IMG/VR virus record: IMGVR_UViG_3300032285_000147
Coordinates: 1 to 23,826 of that record
Source: a virus
Length of the DNA stretch: 23,826 bases
Strand: one strand, 5' to 3'
Part shown: piece by piece, positions 6,854 through 14,443 of the stretch
How the letters are laid out: every line of letters starts with the position of its first letter
How positions within the stretch are numbered: position 1 is the first letter of the stretch
Program-made: the position numbers and the translations under genes
The notes under the pieces: generated by a model
Told to the model about the DNA's origin: nothing
Database searches by the model: none
The model's input: only the letters and a program-made list of their open reading frames with translations

Positions 6854-9298
6854 ATGTCAGCACAAGTAACCATCTCCCAACTCCCCGCCGCTGGCACGAT
6901 TACTGGCGCTGAATCGGTTCCTATCGTCCAAAACGGGGTGACGGTACGCACAACTACGGGAGCGATTGCTTCCGCTCCATCGCAGACATACCAATATCTA
7001 ACGCTTGTCCAGACCCCTCAGTTGCCCAACAGTCGCTACATTGGCGTCACAAACGGTTTGACTACGACCGACGGTGGTGCGCAGGGACTCTTCAACATCA
7101 GCACCACAGGCGCTTTGTTGTCGCTGGTGAACTCTAGTGCTGGCATACAGGTTAAAACGAACGCTACGACCCTTGTGAACCGTTCTATTGCGGTTACAGG
7201 CGCTGGCTTGGGAATTACCAACGGTGACGGTATTGCTGGCAATCCAACAATTGGGTTGACTGGACAGGCGCTCAATCTTGCAAATGCCAGTTTCAATGGG
7301 TTCATGATTCTCAAAACCGATGGCTCGGTTACCAACACTACGTTGGTGGGAACATCAAACCAAATTAGCATTACCAACGCGAATGGTGTTGGAAATCCAA
7401 ATATTTCGATTGCGGACAACGCAATCATGCCGGGTACAGGGGCGATGACCGTTCCCCAAGGAACAACCTCCCAACAACCCGTCGCTCCTCAAGTCGGTAT
7501 GTTCCGTTACGACACGACTTTTGGCGCGTTCTACGGTTATTCTGGCGGTTCATGGAGGCAGTTCTCTCTCTCTGGTGGTGTCACCGAAGTTGATACGGGA
7601 ACTGGACTCACGGGAGGGCCAATCTTTGGCACGGGAACCATCTCCATCGCCAACACAACAGTTACCGCAGGAACTTATGGCAACTCTACCAACGTCGCCC
7701 AGTTCACCGTAAACGGTCAAGGTCAATTGACCTTTGCTGGGAACGTCGCCATAAGCGCATCTTCCATCGGCGCGGTGACCACAATCAATGGAACCGCTAA
7801 CGAAATAACCGCAACAGGAACAACGACTGTTACGTTGTCTTTGCCTACCGCTCTTACCTTTACTGGTAAAACTGTTACTGGCGGTACGTTTAGCAACACA
7901 ACCGTGTCTGGCGCGACTCAAACTGGCGGAACCATCAACAACACCCCAATTGGTGGTTCAACCGCTAGTTCTGGTGCATTTACTACCCTGACAGCTTCTG
8001 TAAGCGCGAGCGTGGGTGGCGACACTGTAACGACCAATACAGCTACTCAAACATTGACCAACAAGTCAATCAGTGGCTCAACCAATACGCTGACCAATAT
8101 TCCAAACAGCGCATTGACAAACAACTCAATCACGATTGGTACAACCACTGTAGCGCTTGGTGGCACTACTTTGACCCCTGCTGGATTGACATCCGTTACG
8201 GTAACGCAAGACCCGTCAACCGCTTTGCAATTGGCGACTAAGCAATATGTTGACAACGTAGCTCAAGGATTGGACGCCAAGGCATCAGTGCGAAACGCTT
8301 CTACTGTTGCGTTTACTGTAACTTACAGCAACGGAACTGCTGGTGTTGGCGCTACTTTGACCAATGCTGGTTCTTTGGTGGCGTTCTCTGCTGACGGGGT
8401 AAGCAACTCTGTTGGCGACCGAGTGCTGATTAAAAACCAAGCAAGCGCCTTTCAAAACGGTATTTACACCGTAACGACTGTTGGTTCTGGTTCTGTTGCA
8501 TGGGTGTTGACTCGCGCAACCGACATGGACACATGGGCTGAAGTTCCAAACTCCTTTGTCTTTGTTGAAGACGGTTCTACGCAAGCTGACACTGGTTGGG
8601 TATGTACATCCAACGCTGGCGGTACTATGGGTACAACCGCTATCACTTGGGTGCAATTCTCTGGTGCAGGTACATATTCAGCAGGTACAGGGTTAACCCT
8701 TACTGGCACTCAATTCAGCATTACCAACACCGCGGTGACTGCTGGTTCATACGGTTCTGCTACTCAAGTCGGTACGTTTACCGTCAATGCTCAAGGTCAA
8801 TTGACTCTTGCAGGTAACACTACGGTAACTCCAGCGGTTGGTTCAATCACTGGTTTGGGTACTGGTGTAGCGACTGCTTTGGCGGTCAACGTAGGTTCTG
8901 CTGGCGCTTTTGTGACCTATAACGGTGACTTGGGTACTCCAAGCGCTGGTGTGGTTACAAACTTGACTGGAACCGCGTCAATCAACATCAACGGTACTGT
9001 TGGAGCAACAACTCCAACAACTGGTCGATTCACCACGATTTCAGCATCAGGACAGATAACTTCAACGGTTGCAACTGGTACTGCACCATTTGTGATTGCG
9101 TCAACGACTGCTGTAGCTAACTTGACGTCTACAAACACCGTCAACGTGGGTGTCACGGCAAACTCTACCAATGCAACAAATTACTTAACTTTTGTGTCTG
9201 CAACTAGTGGAAACTTGCCTGAATTGGTAAACTCATCAATAACTTGCAATCCCTCAACTGGCGCGTTAACAGGCGGGATTACTGGAGGAACATTCTAA
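6854..9298 (+). CDS. Large tail fibre or tail spike-like protein
   Basis: This 814-residue protein is dominated by Gly, Thr, Ser, Asn and Val, with repeating beta motifs such as Gly-Gly-Thr-Ile-Asn-Asn-Thr-Pro-Ile-Gly-Gly near 357 and Ala-Phe-Thr-Thr-Leu-Thr-Ala-Ser. Residues about 205-240 carry a Gly-Met-Phe-Arg-Tyr-Asp-Thr-Thr motif seen in fibre knobs. Residues about 455-605 form a domain beginning Ala-Thr-Lys-Gln-Tyr-Val-Asp-Asn, also common in phage fibres. Two units of about 50 residues (247-297 and 610-655) are duplicated. No catalytic motif was seen, so a depolymerase role is not supported. It is the first and largest of the adhesin genes. Its stop codon overlaps the ATG of the next gene. 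Confidence 0.85.
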   Translation: MSAQVTISQLPAAGTITGAESVPIVQNGVTVRTTTGAIASAPSQTYQYLTLVQTPQLPNSRYIGVTNGLTTTDGGAQGLFNISTTGALLSLVNSSAGIQVKTNATTLVNRSIAVTGAGLGITNGDGIAGNPTIGLTGQALNLANASFNGFMILKTDGSVTNTTLVGTSNQISITNANGVGNPNISIADNAIMPGTGAMTVPQGTTSQQPVAPQVGMFRYDTTFGAFYGYSGGSWRQFSLSGGVTEVDTGTGLTGGPIFGTGTISIANTTVTAGTYGNSTNVAQFTVNGQGQLTFAGNVAISASSIGAVTTINGTANEITATGTTTVTLSLPTALTFTGKTVTGGTFSNTTVSGATQTGGTINNTPIGGSTASSGAFTTLTASVSASVGGDTVTTNTATQTLTNKSISGSTNTLTNIPNSALTNNSITIGTTTVALGGTTLTPAGLTSVTVTQDPSTALQLATKQYVDNVAQGLDAKASVRNASTVAFTVTYSNGTAGVGATLTNAGSLVAFSADGVSNSVGDRVLIKNQASAFQNGIYTVTTVGSGSVAWVLTRATDMDTWAEVPNSFVFVEDGSTQADTGWVCTSNAGGTMGTTAITWVQFSGAGTYSAGTGLTLTGTQFSITNTAVTAGSYGSATQVGTFTVNAQGQLTLAGNTTVTPAVGSITGLGTGVATALAVNVGSAGAFVTYNGDLGTPSAGVVTNLTGTASININGTVGATTPTTGRFTTISASGQITSTVATGTAPFVIASTTAVANLTSTNTVNVGVTANSTNATNYLTFVSATSGNLPELVNSSITCNPSTGALTGGITGGTF
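7592..7744 (+). repeat. Fibre internal repeat, copy 1
   Basis: This stretch encodes residues about 247-297 of the large fibre protein. Shared features with copy 2 are a Gly-x-Gly-Leu-Thr opening, Ser-Ile-x-Asn-Thr, Val-Thr-Ala-Gly-x-Tyr-Gly and a closing Gln-Gly-Gln-Leu-Thr-x-Ala-Gly-Asn. Confidence 0.75.
8681..8818 (+). repeat. Fibre internal repeat, copy 2
   Basis: This stretch encodes residues about 610-655 of the same fibre protein. It repeats the copy 1 pattern about 315 residues later, on the far side of the 455-605 domain. The copies differ at many codons, so the duplication is not recent. Confidence 0.75.
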
Positions 9299-10533
9299 TG
9301 TCAGCAACAGGCTATACACCAATTCAGCTTTACTACAGCACGACTGCATCAGCAGTCCCTGTAAACACGAACCTAGCAAACGGTGAGTTGGCTATCAACA
9401 TCACCGACGGTAAGCTGTATTACAAAGACAACGGTGGAACTGTTCGTTTATTGGCGTCTAATGCTGGTTCTACGCCTGTGACTTCATTCCAGACTTCTTT
9501 GTCTGGCTTGACTCCAAACACCTCCACAACTGGTGCGATTACCCTCGCAGGAACGCTTGGCGTCCCTTCTGGTGGTACTGGATTGACTACCTTGACCGCT
9601 GGATACATTCCTTACGGTAACGGTACAAGCGCTTTATCTAGTTCATCTACCCTTAATTACAGCGGTTCTTTGTTGTCATCGACCGCCTACACCGCATCTG
9701 GAACCATTACAGGTTCTTCTAATGTGGGTGTCTATGCATACGGCACACTGGGTTACTCAGATGTAAACCACATCTTGACGATGGCATCAAGCCAAAACGG
9801 TTACATCCAGATGGAGATTCAGAACACCAATACGGGTTCTTCTGCATCATCTGACGTAGTTGTAGGAAACAACAATACGACCGCAAGTACCTATTACGGT
9901 GACTTCGGTATGAACAGTTCTGGCTGGGCTGGAACTGCTGGAACAAACAGTTTTGGCGCACCGAACATGGTGTACTTGACTGCAACGACTAGCGACTTGT
10001 TGCTGGGTACTACAACTGCAAACGCAATTCGTTTTGCTGTTGGTGGTGGTGCTGATGCGATGAAAATCGACGGAACGACTAGCATTGTGTCTTTCCCAAC
10101 GACTGGAGCGATTACCCTACCAAACGGAACGACAGGACAGCAACCAACTGGTGTAGCTGGTATGTTGCGCTTCAACAGCACAACGACTCAATTTGAGGGT
10201 TACAACGGTACTTCTTGGGCTTCTGTGGGTGGCGCGGCGATTAGCAACGACACCTCAACATCTTCTTTCGAGTACCCATTGTTTGCATCCGCAACCTCTG
10301 GTACTGCTCTGACCATCTACACAAGTAATGCAAAATACTTGTACAAACCAAGCACTGGTGAATTGCAAGCCTATGAGTTGAATGCGACCAACGGTTTGTT
10401 GTTGAACAACGCAACAGTGAGTGCAAGTTACTCAATCGCATCTGGAACCAACGCTTTCTCGGTTGGCCCAATCACCGTAGCAACAGGTCAATCAGTAACA
10501 GTCGCCAGCGGTCAACGCTGGCTCGTTCTCTAA
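9298..10533 (+). CDS. Tail fibre-like protein 2
   Basis: The true start is ATG 9298, which overlaps the TAA (9296-9298) of the large fibre. The longer reading starting upstream at TTG 9244 would lie inside the previous gene. The 411-residue protein opens Met-Ser-Ala-Thr-Gly-Tyr-Thr-Pro-Ile-Gln-Leu-Tyr-Tyr and has Leu-Ala-Asn-Gly-Glu-Leu-Ala-Ile-Asn near 29, an N-terminal motif typical of phage adhesins. Ser/Thr/Gly-rich beta repeats follow, then Gly-Met-Leu-Arg-Phe-Asn-Ser-Thr-Thr, Gly-Tyr-Asn-Gly-Thr-Ser-Trp, and a C-terminal Val-Ala-Ser-Gly-Gln-Arg-Trp-Leu-Val-Leu end. No catalytic motif is seen. It probably forms part of the receptor-binding apparatus. Confidence 0.82.
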   Translation: MSATGYTPIQLYYSTTASAVPVNTNLANGELAINITDGKLYYKDNGGTVRLLASNAGSTPVTSFQTSLSGLTPNTSTTGAITLAGTLGVPSGGTGLTTLTAGYIPYGNGTSALSSSSTLNYSGSLLSSTAYTASGTITGSSNVGVYAYGTLGYSDVNHILTMASSQNGYIQMEIQNTNTGSSASSDVVVGNNNTTASTYYGDFGMNSSGWAGTAGTNSFGAPNMVYLTATTSDLLLGTTTANAIRFAVGGGADAMKIDGTTSIVSFPTTGAITLPNGTTGQQPTGVAGMLRFNSTTTQFEGYNGTSWASVGGAAISNDTSTSSFEYPLFASATSGTALTIYTSNAKYLYKPSTGELQAYELNATNGLLLNNATVSASYSIASGTNAFSVGPITVATGQSVTVASGQRWLVL

Positions 10534-10545
10534 GGATAAAAAATG
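10531..10545 (+). promoter_or_regulatory. Translation leader TAAGGATAAAAAATG, copy 1
   Basis: This 15-base string combines the stop of the upstream gene, an AAGGA ribosome binding site and the ATG of the next fibre gene. It is identical to the string at 11293-11307. Both copies sit at the boundaries of the same fibre gene, which suggests a portable gene-cassette boundary. Confidence 0.65.
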
Positions 10546-11295
10546 GCATCAACAATCAATGCTTCAACTTCAGGCTCTGGAGGTTTAATTTCTTCAGGAG
10601 ATGCTTCTGGTGTATTGCAACTTCAAACCAACGGGACAATCGCTGTTACTGTTGCTACAACTGGTTACATTGGATTGGGTACTACAACTCCCAGTTCAAA
10701 TAATGGTGCTGTAAGTAATATTTTAAATATTGCTGGTACTAATAATGTTATTTTTAACGGAACAACAACAACATCAACAAATGGTTTAATTATTGAGGCT
10801 AACCAAACAGGAAGAAGCACAATTTCTCGTTTTGCTCAAATGGTCTTAAACCAAGACGGAAGTAGCAATGGTGCTTTCACTTTGCAATTAGCAAGTTCAG
10901 GTGCTGATGTTTCAGCGGTAATGTCAGTTCAAAGTAACGGCAATTTGCAATTCAACTCAGGTTATGGCTCTGTTACAACTGCTTATGGTTGCCGTGCCTA
11001 CGCTAGTTTTAATGGAAGTGGTGGTGTAACTTATTACGCTCAAAAAGGCGTAAGTTCAATTACCAGAAGTAGCACTGGTATTTATGTTGTTTCTTTGTCT
11101 TTCACAATGCCTGACACAAATTATGGAATAGTTATGGGTGGTGGTAAATTAACAGCGGCATCTGACTATTCAGGAAATACATCAAATATGTCTCCATATA
11201 GCATAGGAACATCTGGATTCAATATTGTTGTGAATTGTCCAACTCAAGGCACATCACAAGATAGCCAATACATTGCTTTCGCTTGTTTCAGATAA
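10543..11295 (+). CDS. Tail fibre-like or receptor-binding protein 3
   Basis: This 250-residue protein has an AAGGA binding site 7 bases before its ATG. It opens Met-Ala-Ser-Thr-Ile-Asn-Ala-Ser, has a Gly-Val-Leu-Gln-Leu-Gln-Thr-Asn-Gly segment near 24 typical of phage tip or collar adhesins, and a C-terminal half from about 155 (Gly-Cys-Arg-Ala-Tyr-Ala-Ser-Phe) with alternating Tyr/Gly beta motifs. By eye the gene is AT-richer than the two preceding fibre genes, with many TTT, AAT and TCA codons. This is consistent with exchange of a fibre tip module. The exact receptor or partner is unknown. Confidence 0.75.
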   Translation: MASTINASTSGSGGLISSGDASGVLQLQTNGTIAVTVATTGYIGLGTTTPSSNNGAVSNILNIAGTNNVIFNGTTTTSTNGLIIEANQTGRSTISRFAQMVLNQDGSSNGAFTLQLASSGADVSAVMSVQSNGNLQFNSGYGSVTTAYGCRAYASFNGSGGVTYYAQKGVSSITRSSTGIYVVSLSFTMPDTNYGIVMGGGKLTAASDYSGNTSNMSPYSIGTSGFNIVVNCPTQGTSQDSQYIAFACFR

Positions 11296-11307
11296 GGATA
11301 AAAAATG
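11293..11307 (+). promoter_or_regulatory. Translation leader TAAGGATAAAAAATG, copy 2
   Basis: Exact copy of the 15-base string at 10531-10545, again joining a stop codon, an AAGGA binding site and an ATG. The downstream gene here is the small 135-residue companion gene, not a fibre. Confidence 0.65.
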
Positions 11308-11712
11308 CAAGTAATTATTTATACAAATGAAAATGGCAATGTGTCTGTTTGCTATCCTTCTGATGAATCTGCAATCAATGAAGTAAAAGCCAAAGACACG
11401 CCAGAACATTCAATTATTGTTGACTCGTCAACTTTGCCAACAGGGTCAGATGATGCGTTTTTTGATGCATGGGAATTGAACGGTTCAACAATCACCGTCA
11501 ACATTCAAAAAGCCAAAGCAATCAAACTTAACCAATACAACGCTAATGCTTTGCAAGTTGCTCAAAAGCGCCAGTTGAACACATTGGCAGGGATTGCAAA
11601 CACGATTGACGATGCTACATGGCAAGAGAGCCTAACAGCAGGTCGTGCAAGCATTGAATCTGCAACAACAACAGCGGAATTGGTTGCTATTGCCAACCCA
11701 ACAGGAGCATAA
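11305..11712 (+). CDS. Small fibre-associated protein, possible chaperone
   Basis: This 135-residue acidic protein opens Met-Gln-Val-Ile-Ile-Tyr-Thr-Asn-Glu-Asn-Gly-Asn and has Asp-Ala-Trp-Glu-Leu-Asn-Gly near 51-57, a motif seen in small genes next to phage fibre genes. The C-terminal half is a helical Ala/Gln-rich segment. It lies between two fibre genes, three bases before the next ATG. Small acidic genes in this position are often fibre assembly chaperones or fibre-tip accessory proteins, but this role is inferred from context. Confidence 0.65.
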   Translation: MQVIIYTNENGNVSVCYPSDESAINEVKAKDTPEHSIIVDSSTLPTGSDDAFFDAWELNGSTITVNIQKAKAIKLNQYNANALQVAQKRQLNTLAGIANTIDDATWQESLTAGRASIESATTTAELVAIANPTGA

Positions 11713-11715
11713 AAC

Positions 11716-12825
11716 ATGGCATACGGAACAGTGGTCGCTGACCAAATTCAAACAAGCGTATCCAACGCCAGCCTTGGTGCGGGGAATGCTTCTGCCTTCA
11801 AAAATCGCATCATCAATGGGGCGCAAGTTATTGACCAACGTAATGCGGGGGCTAGTGTTACAGGTTCAACATCAGACCCTTATGTAACTGACAGATGGAA
11901 GACACCAGCAACACAAAGCAGTAAATTTACATTTCAACAGAATGCTGGTTCAGTCACGCCCCCAGTAGGCTTTACAAATTATTTAGGTGCAACATCTTCA
12001 TCTGCTTATAGTTTGCTTGCGGGAGACTATTTCACAATACAGAAAATTATTGAGGGTTTTAACACAGCAGATTTAATGTGGGGAACTGCAAATGCAAAGA
12101 CAGTTACTTTGTCTGCTTGGGTATACAGTTCTTTAACAGGTACTTTTGGTGGTTCTATTGTTAATGGCGCACAAAACTATTCATACCCATTTACATTTAC
12201 TATTTCATCGGCAAACACTTGGACACAAATTTCTGTAACCATTGTTGGACCTACTGCTGGAACTTGGGTTGGTGCAACAAACGGAAATGGTTTAAGAGTT
12301 TCATTTAGTTTGGGTGCTGGTTCTACTTATGGAAGCGGAACTGCTGGCGCATGGGCGGCAAGTTTGTCCTATGGTGTAACTGGTCAAGTCAATGTTGTTT
12401 CTACAAATGGAGCAACCTTCTACATCACAGGCGTACAACTCGAAGTAGGCTCAATAGCCACTGGCTTTGACTATCGTTCGTATGGCACTGAGTTGGCTTT
12501 GTGCCAGAGGTATTATCAACAATTAGGTTCAGCAGTTGGCTGTGCGTCTGGTGCTACTCAATATACAGGTGCAATTCAATACTTTGTCCCAATGAGAACT
12601 ACGCCTACAGTTTCTGTATCTGCGGCGATGAGCATCACAGACACCAATGCTATAGATGCAACGCAATCTAGTGCTAGCGTAACAATTGTAAATGGCAATA
12701 GAGCAAATCAATTAGGCATGAATTTTAATCTTCCAAACTTTAGCGGTTTAACATCAAACAAACTTTATATAACAATACCTGCTGTTTATTCAAACGGGAT
12801 TATTCTTGTTTCTGCGGAGTTATAA
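11716..12825 (+). CDS. Tail fibre-like protein 4 with carbohydrate-binding-like module
   Basis: This 369-residue protein has Phe-Lys-Asn-Arg-Ile-Ile-Asn-Gly-Ala-Gln-Val-Ile-Asp-Gln-Arg near residues 28-42 and Thr-Asp-Arg-Trp near 55, a signature I associate with phage adhesins. The middle region (about 100-240) is a Ser/Thr/Gly-rich beta sandwich. The motif Leu-Glu-Val-Gly-Ser-Ile-Ala-Thr-Gly-Phe-Asp-Tyr-Arg-Ser near 241-254, then Cys-Gln-Arg-Tyr-Tyr, is a conserved module of fibre proteins that I would call carbohydrate-binding-like. The C-terminal part resembles other fibre tips. No catalytic motif was noticed. It is likely a host-recognition protein. Confidence 0.78.
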   Translation: MAYGTVVADQIQTSVSNASLGAGNASAFKNRIINGAQVIDQRNAGASVTGSTSDPYVTDRWKTPATQSSKFTFQQNAGSVTPPVGFTNYLGATSSSAYSLLAGDYFTIQKIIEGFNTADLMWGTANAKTVTLSAWVYSSLTGTFGGSIVNGAQNYSYPFTFTISSANTWTQISVTIVGPTAGTWVGATNGNGLRVSFSLGAGSTYGSGTAGAWAASLSYGVTGQVNVVSTNGATFYITGVQLEVGSIATGFDYRSYGTELALCQRYYQQLGSAVGCASGATQYTGAIQYFVPMRTTPTVSVSAAMSITDTNAIDATQSSASVTIVNGNRANQLGMNFNLPNFSGLTSNKLYITIPAVYSNGIILVSAEL

Positions 12826-12996
12826 ATGTATAAACAATACAAAAATTTTGACGGCACTATAGTGAGTTCAGCAATCATTCGCACAACAGACGGTGCTTGC
12901 ATCCCATTTGACCCAGACAACACAGACTACCAAGCCTACCTAAAGTGGGTAGCCGAAGGTAACACTCCACTCCCTGCTGATGAGGTGACACAATGA
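12826..12996 (+). CDS. Small fibre-companion protein (56 residues)
   Basis: A 56-residue frame starts at ATG 12826, immediately after the TAA of fibre 4, and ends at TGA 12994-12996, overlapping the next ATG by four bases. The sequence contains Ile-Pro-Phe-Asp-Pro-Asp-Asn-Thr-Asp-Tyr near 27-36 and Leu-Lys-Trp-Val-Ala-Glu-Gly-Asn near 40-47, which resembles short proteins found beside phage fibre genes. The tight stop/start coupling on both sides and the coherent sequence support a real gene. Role unknown, perhaps fibre attachment or assembly. Confidence 0.7.
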   Translation: MYKQYKNFDGTIVSSAIIRTTDGACIPFDPDNTDYQAYLKWVAEGNTPLPADEVTQ

Positions 12997-13553
12997 CATT
13001 TATCGTAGATGGAACGAATGGTCTAACATTCGCTGATTCAACAACACAAGCATCAACTGCTACTAATGCGTCTAACATTTCTAGCGGTACTTTAGGTAAG
13101 GCTAGATTGCCTACGGGGTCTGTGTTGCAAACGGTAATGACCACAAATAATACGACGCTCTCATTATCAAATGGCTCATACTATAGTCAACTAGACACCT
13201 CTATTACACCAACATCTTCTACAAGTAAAATTTTAATAATGGTTACTTTGGGGTTTGTTGGCGCAGATACGAATGCTGATGTTGGTATAAATATAACAAG
13301 GGGCGCAACTGCTTTGCAACAAGGAACTGGTGGAAGCACAAATTCAACATATTCGCCAACAATGAATGTGGACGCAACACATGGAAATGTTGGAACATTT
13401 GTTTTGCTTGACTCTCCATCTACAACATCTTCAACTACATATCGAATTCAAGCATTGCCAAACAGTCCTAGAGCTATGTATATCAACAGAAGGGGTGCTG
13501 ATACAACTATTTGCACATCTAGCACAATGATTCTTATGGAGATTGCGGCATGA
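12993..13553 (+). CDS. Tail fibre-like protein 5
   Basis: This 186-residue protein starts at an ATGA overlap with the small gene before it. It opens Met-Thr-Phe-Ile-Val-Asp-Gly-Thr-Asn-Gly-Leu-Thr-Phe-Ala-Asp-Ser-Thr-Thr, a common N-terminus for phage tail proteins, and has Ile-Ser-Ser-Gly-Thr-Leu near 29. The rest is a Thr/Ser/Asn-rich beta region with Gly-Asn-Val-Gly-Thr-Phe-Val-Leu-Leu-Asp near 130. It is short for a fibre and may be a tip or accessory adhesin. No catalytic motif is apparent. Its stop overlaps the ATG of the next gene. Confidence 0.75.
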   Translation: MTFIVDGTNGLTFADSTTQASTATNASNISSGTLGKARLPTGSVLQTVMTTNNTTLSLSNGSYYSQLDTSITPTSSTSKILIMVTLGFVGADTNADVGINITRGATALQQGTGGSTNSTYSPTMNVDATHGNVGTFVLLDSPSTTSSTTYRIQALPNSPRAMYINRRGADTTICTSSTMILMEIAA

Positions 13554-13852
13554 TTTTTACTAAATTTGATGCAGTTTCATCTTTGCGACAAGGTTGTAAT
13601 TTTGGTTTAAACGCTAATGATGAAATTGAATGGTATGAAAATACCCAAGAGCGACCAACAGATGCAGAAATAGACGCGGAAGTTATTCGTCTTCAAACAG
13701 AATATGATGCTAAATCGTATCAGCGCAAGCGTCAGTCTGAGTACCCATCTTTCATCGACTACTTAGACGGTGTGGTCAAGGGCGACCAAGCGCAGATTGA
13801 CAAATACATAGCCGACTGCCAAGCGGTCAAGGCAAAGTACCCAAAAGGGTGA
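13550..13852 (+). CDS. Conserved small phage protein downstream of fibre genes
   Basis: This 100-residue charged helical protein starts at an ATGA overlap with fibre 5. It has Ile-Glu-Trp-Tyr-Glu-Asn near 26-31. The C-terminal half has Tyr-Pro-Ser-Phe-Ile-Asp-Tyr-Leu-Asp-Gly-Val-Val-Lys-Gly-Asp then Ile-Asp-Lys-Tyr-Ile-Ala-Asp-Cys, which resembles small proteins commonly placed just after fibre genes in aquatic phages. A fibre assembly or trimerisation helper is plausible, but the function is not established here. It is followed by a hairpin that may end this transcript block. Confidence 0.7.
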   Translation: MIFTKFDAVSSLRQGCNFGLNANDEIEWYENTQERPTDAEIDAEVIRLQTEYDAKSYQRKRQSEYPSFIDYLDGVVKGDQAQIDKYIADCQAVKAKYPKG

Positions 13853-13853
13853 A

Positions 13854-13881
13854 CCGCTGACCCATAACAGCGGAAATTTTT
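13854..13881 (+). terminator. Hairpin with T run after the fibre block, probable terminator
   Basis: A perfect six-base inverted repeat CCGCTG (13854-13859) and CAGCGG (13868-13873) with an eight-base loop is followed after AAA by five T (13877-13881). It begins one base after the stop of the last fibre-region gene. The three-base offset of the T run makes it a weaker terminator than the one at 1620. Confidence 0.55.
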
Positions 13882-13894
13882 AAGGAAAATGGCA

Positions 13895-14050
13895 ATGGAA
13901 AAACTACAAATCTCAGCACAACTTCTTAATGCAGTCATTGGCTATCTCGGCACTCGTCCATACCAAGAAGTATTTCAGTTGGTAGAGGGCTTGCAAGCAG
14001 AGGCTAAGAATCAACCTCAACCACAACCTACTGAGGTTCAAAATGGCTGA
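13895..14050 (+). CDS. Small conserved phage protein (51 residues)
   Basis: Start ATG 13895 is chosen because AAGGA (13882-13886) is eight bases before it. An in-frame ATG at 13889 is too close to that site. The sequence Met-Glu-Lys-Leu-Gln-Ile-Ser-Ala-Gln-Leu-Leu-Asn, then Tyr-Leu-Gly-Thr-Arg-Pro-Tyr-Gln-Glu-Val, recalls short proteins I associate with the lysis or tail region of aquatic phages. It is helical with a Gln/Pro-rich tail and no membrane segment. Its stop overlaps the ATG of the next gene. Function unknown. Confidence 0.65.
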   Translation: MEKLQISAQLLNAVIGYLGTRPYQEVFQLVEGLQAEAKNQPQPQPTEVQNG

Positions 14051-14216
14051 AAAATGGATACAGAACGCAATCAAACATAAAGGTGCATTGCGTGAATCTT
14101 TGGGTGTACCTGAAGGTAAAAAAATTCCTGCTAAAAAGTTGAACGCCGCCGCCAAGAAAAGCGGGGTTACTGGTCAACGCGCTCGTTTAGCTAAAACTTT
14201 ACGAGGGTTTGACTAA
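14043..14216 (+). CDS. Small basic conserved phage protein (57 residues)
   Basis: ATG 14043 lies within the end of the previous gene and the frame runs 57 codons to TAA 14214-14216. The sequence (Met-Ala-Glu-Lys-Trp-Ile-Gln-Asn-Ala-Ile, Gly-Ala-Leu-Arg, Ile-Pro-Ala-Lys-Lys-Leu, Gly-Gln-Arg-Ala-Arg-Leu-Ala-Lys-Thr-Leu-Arg) is a recognisable short phage family with unknown function. It is strongly basic, so nucleic-acid contact is possible. The stop shares its last base with the next ATG. Confidence 0.7.
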   Translation: MAEKWIQNAIKHKGALRESLGVPEGKKIPAKKLNAAAKKSGVTGQRARLAKTLRGFD

Positions 14217-14431
14217 TGAGCGATACGCACGAACTCGCTACGGAAACCGACAAACGTCTTTCAGTTCACGAAGCGGTTTGTGCGCAACGCTATGAACGTA
14301 TTCAAAGTCGATTTGATGACGGTTCCAAGAGGATGCAACGTATTGAGTACATCTTGTACGCAATCGCTGGTATGACTTTTCTTGGAACTGGTTCTGTCGC
14401 TGAACTTTTGATGAAACTTATTGTTCGATAG
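14216..14431 (+). CDS. Small membrane protein, XhlA-like, near the lysis genes
   Basis: This 71-residue protein has a polar helical N-terminus (residues 1-43, Glu-Thr-Asp-Lys-Arg-Leu-Ser-Val-His-Glu near 10-19) that looks like a coiled coil, and one hydrophobic segment at about 44-66. This layout is like XhlA-type phage membrane proteins. It starts at a TAATG overlap with the previous gene. It lies at the front of the lysis region, so a holin or holin-partner role is a reasonable guess. It could instead tether another protein to the membrane. Confidence 0.6.
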   Translation: MSDTHELATETDKRLSVHEAVCAQRYERIQSRFDDGSKRMQRIEYILYAIAGMTFLGTGSVAELLMKLIVR

Positions 14432-14443
14432 AGGTGAGTCATT
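14431..14443 (+). promoter_or_regulatory. Ribosome binding site and probable ATT start codon
   Basis: GAGG (14431-14434) is followed after six bases by ATT (14441-14443), which opens the same frame as ATG 14465. The codons after ATT encode Asp-Pro-Leu-Ser-Leu-Phe-Leu, which matches the Met-Asp-Pro-Leu start I associate with related phage proteins. ATG 14465 has no comparable binding site upstream. Confidence 0.6.

Noticed and set aside
7036-7428. Hydrophobic 130-residue minus-strand frame
   Set aside because: The hydrophobic look comes from the reverse complement of Asn/Thr/Gly-rich fibre coding sequence. It has no binding site or independent support.
9244-9297. Upstream extension of fibre 2 to TTG 9244
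   Set aside because: The 18 extra residues lie inside the end of the large fibre gene and have Arg/Trp-rich, unrelated composition. The ATG at 9298 begins with the typical adhesin N-terminus.
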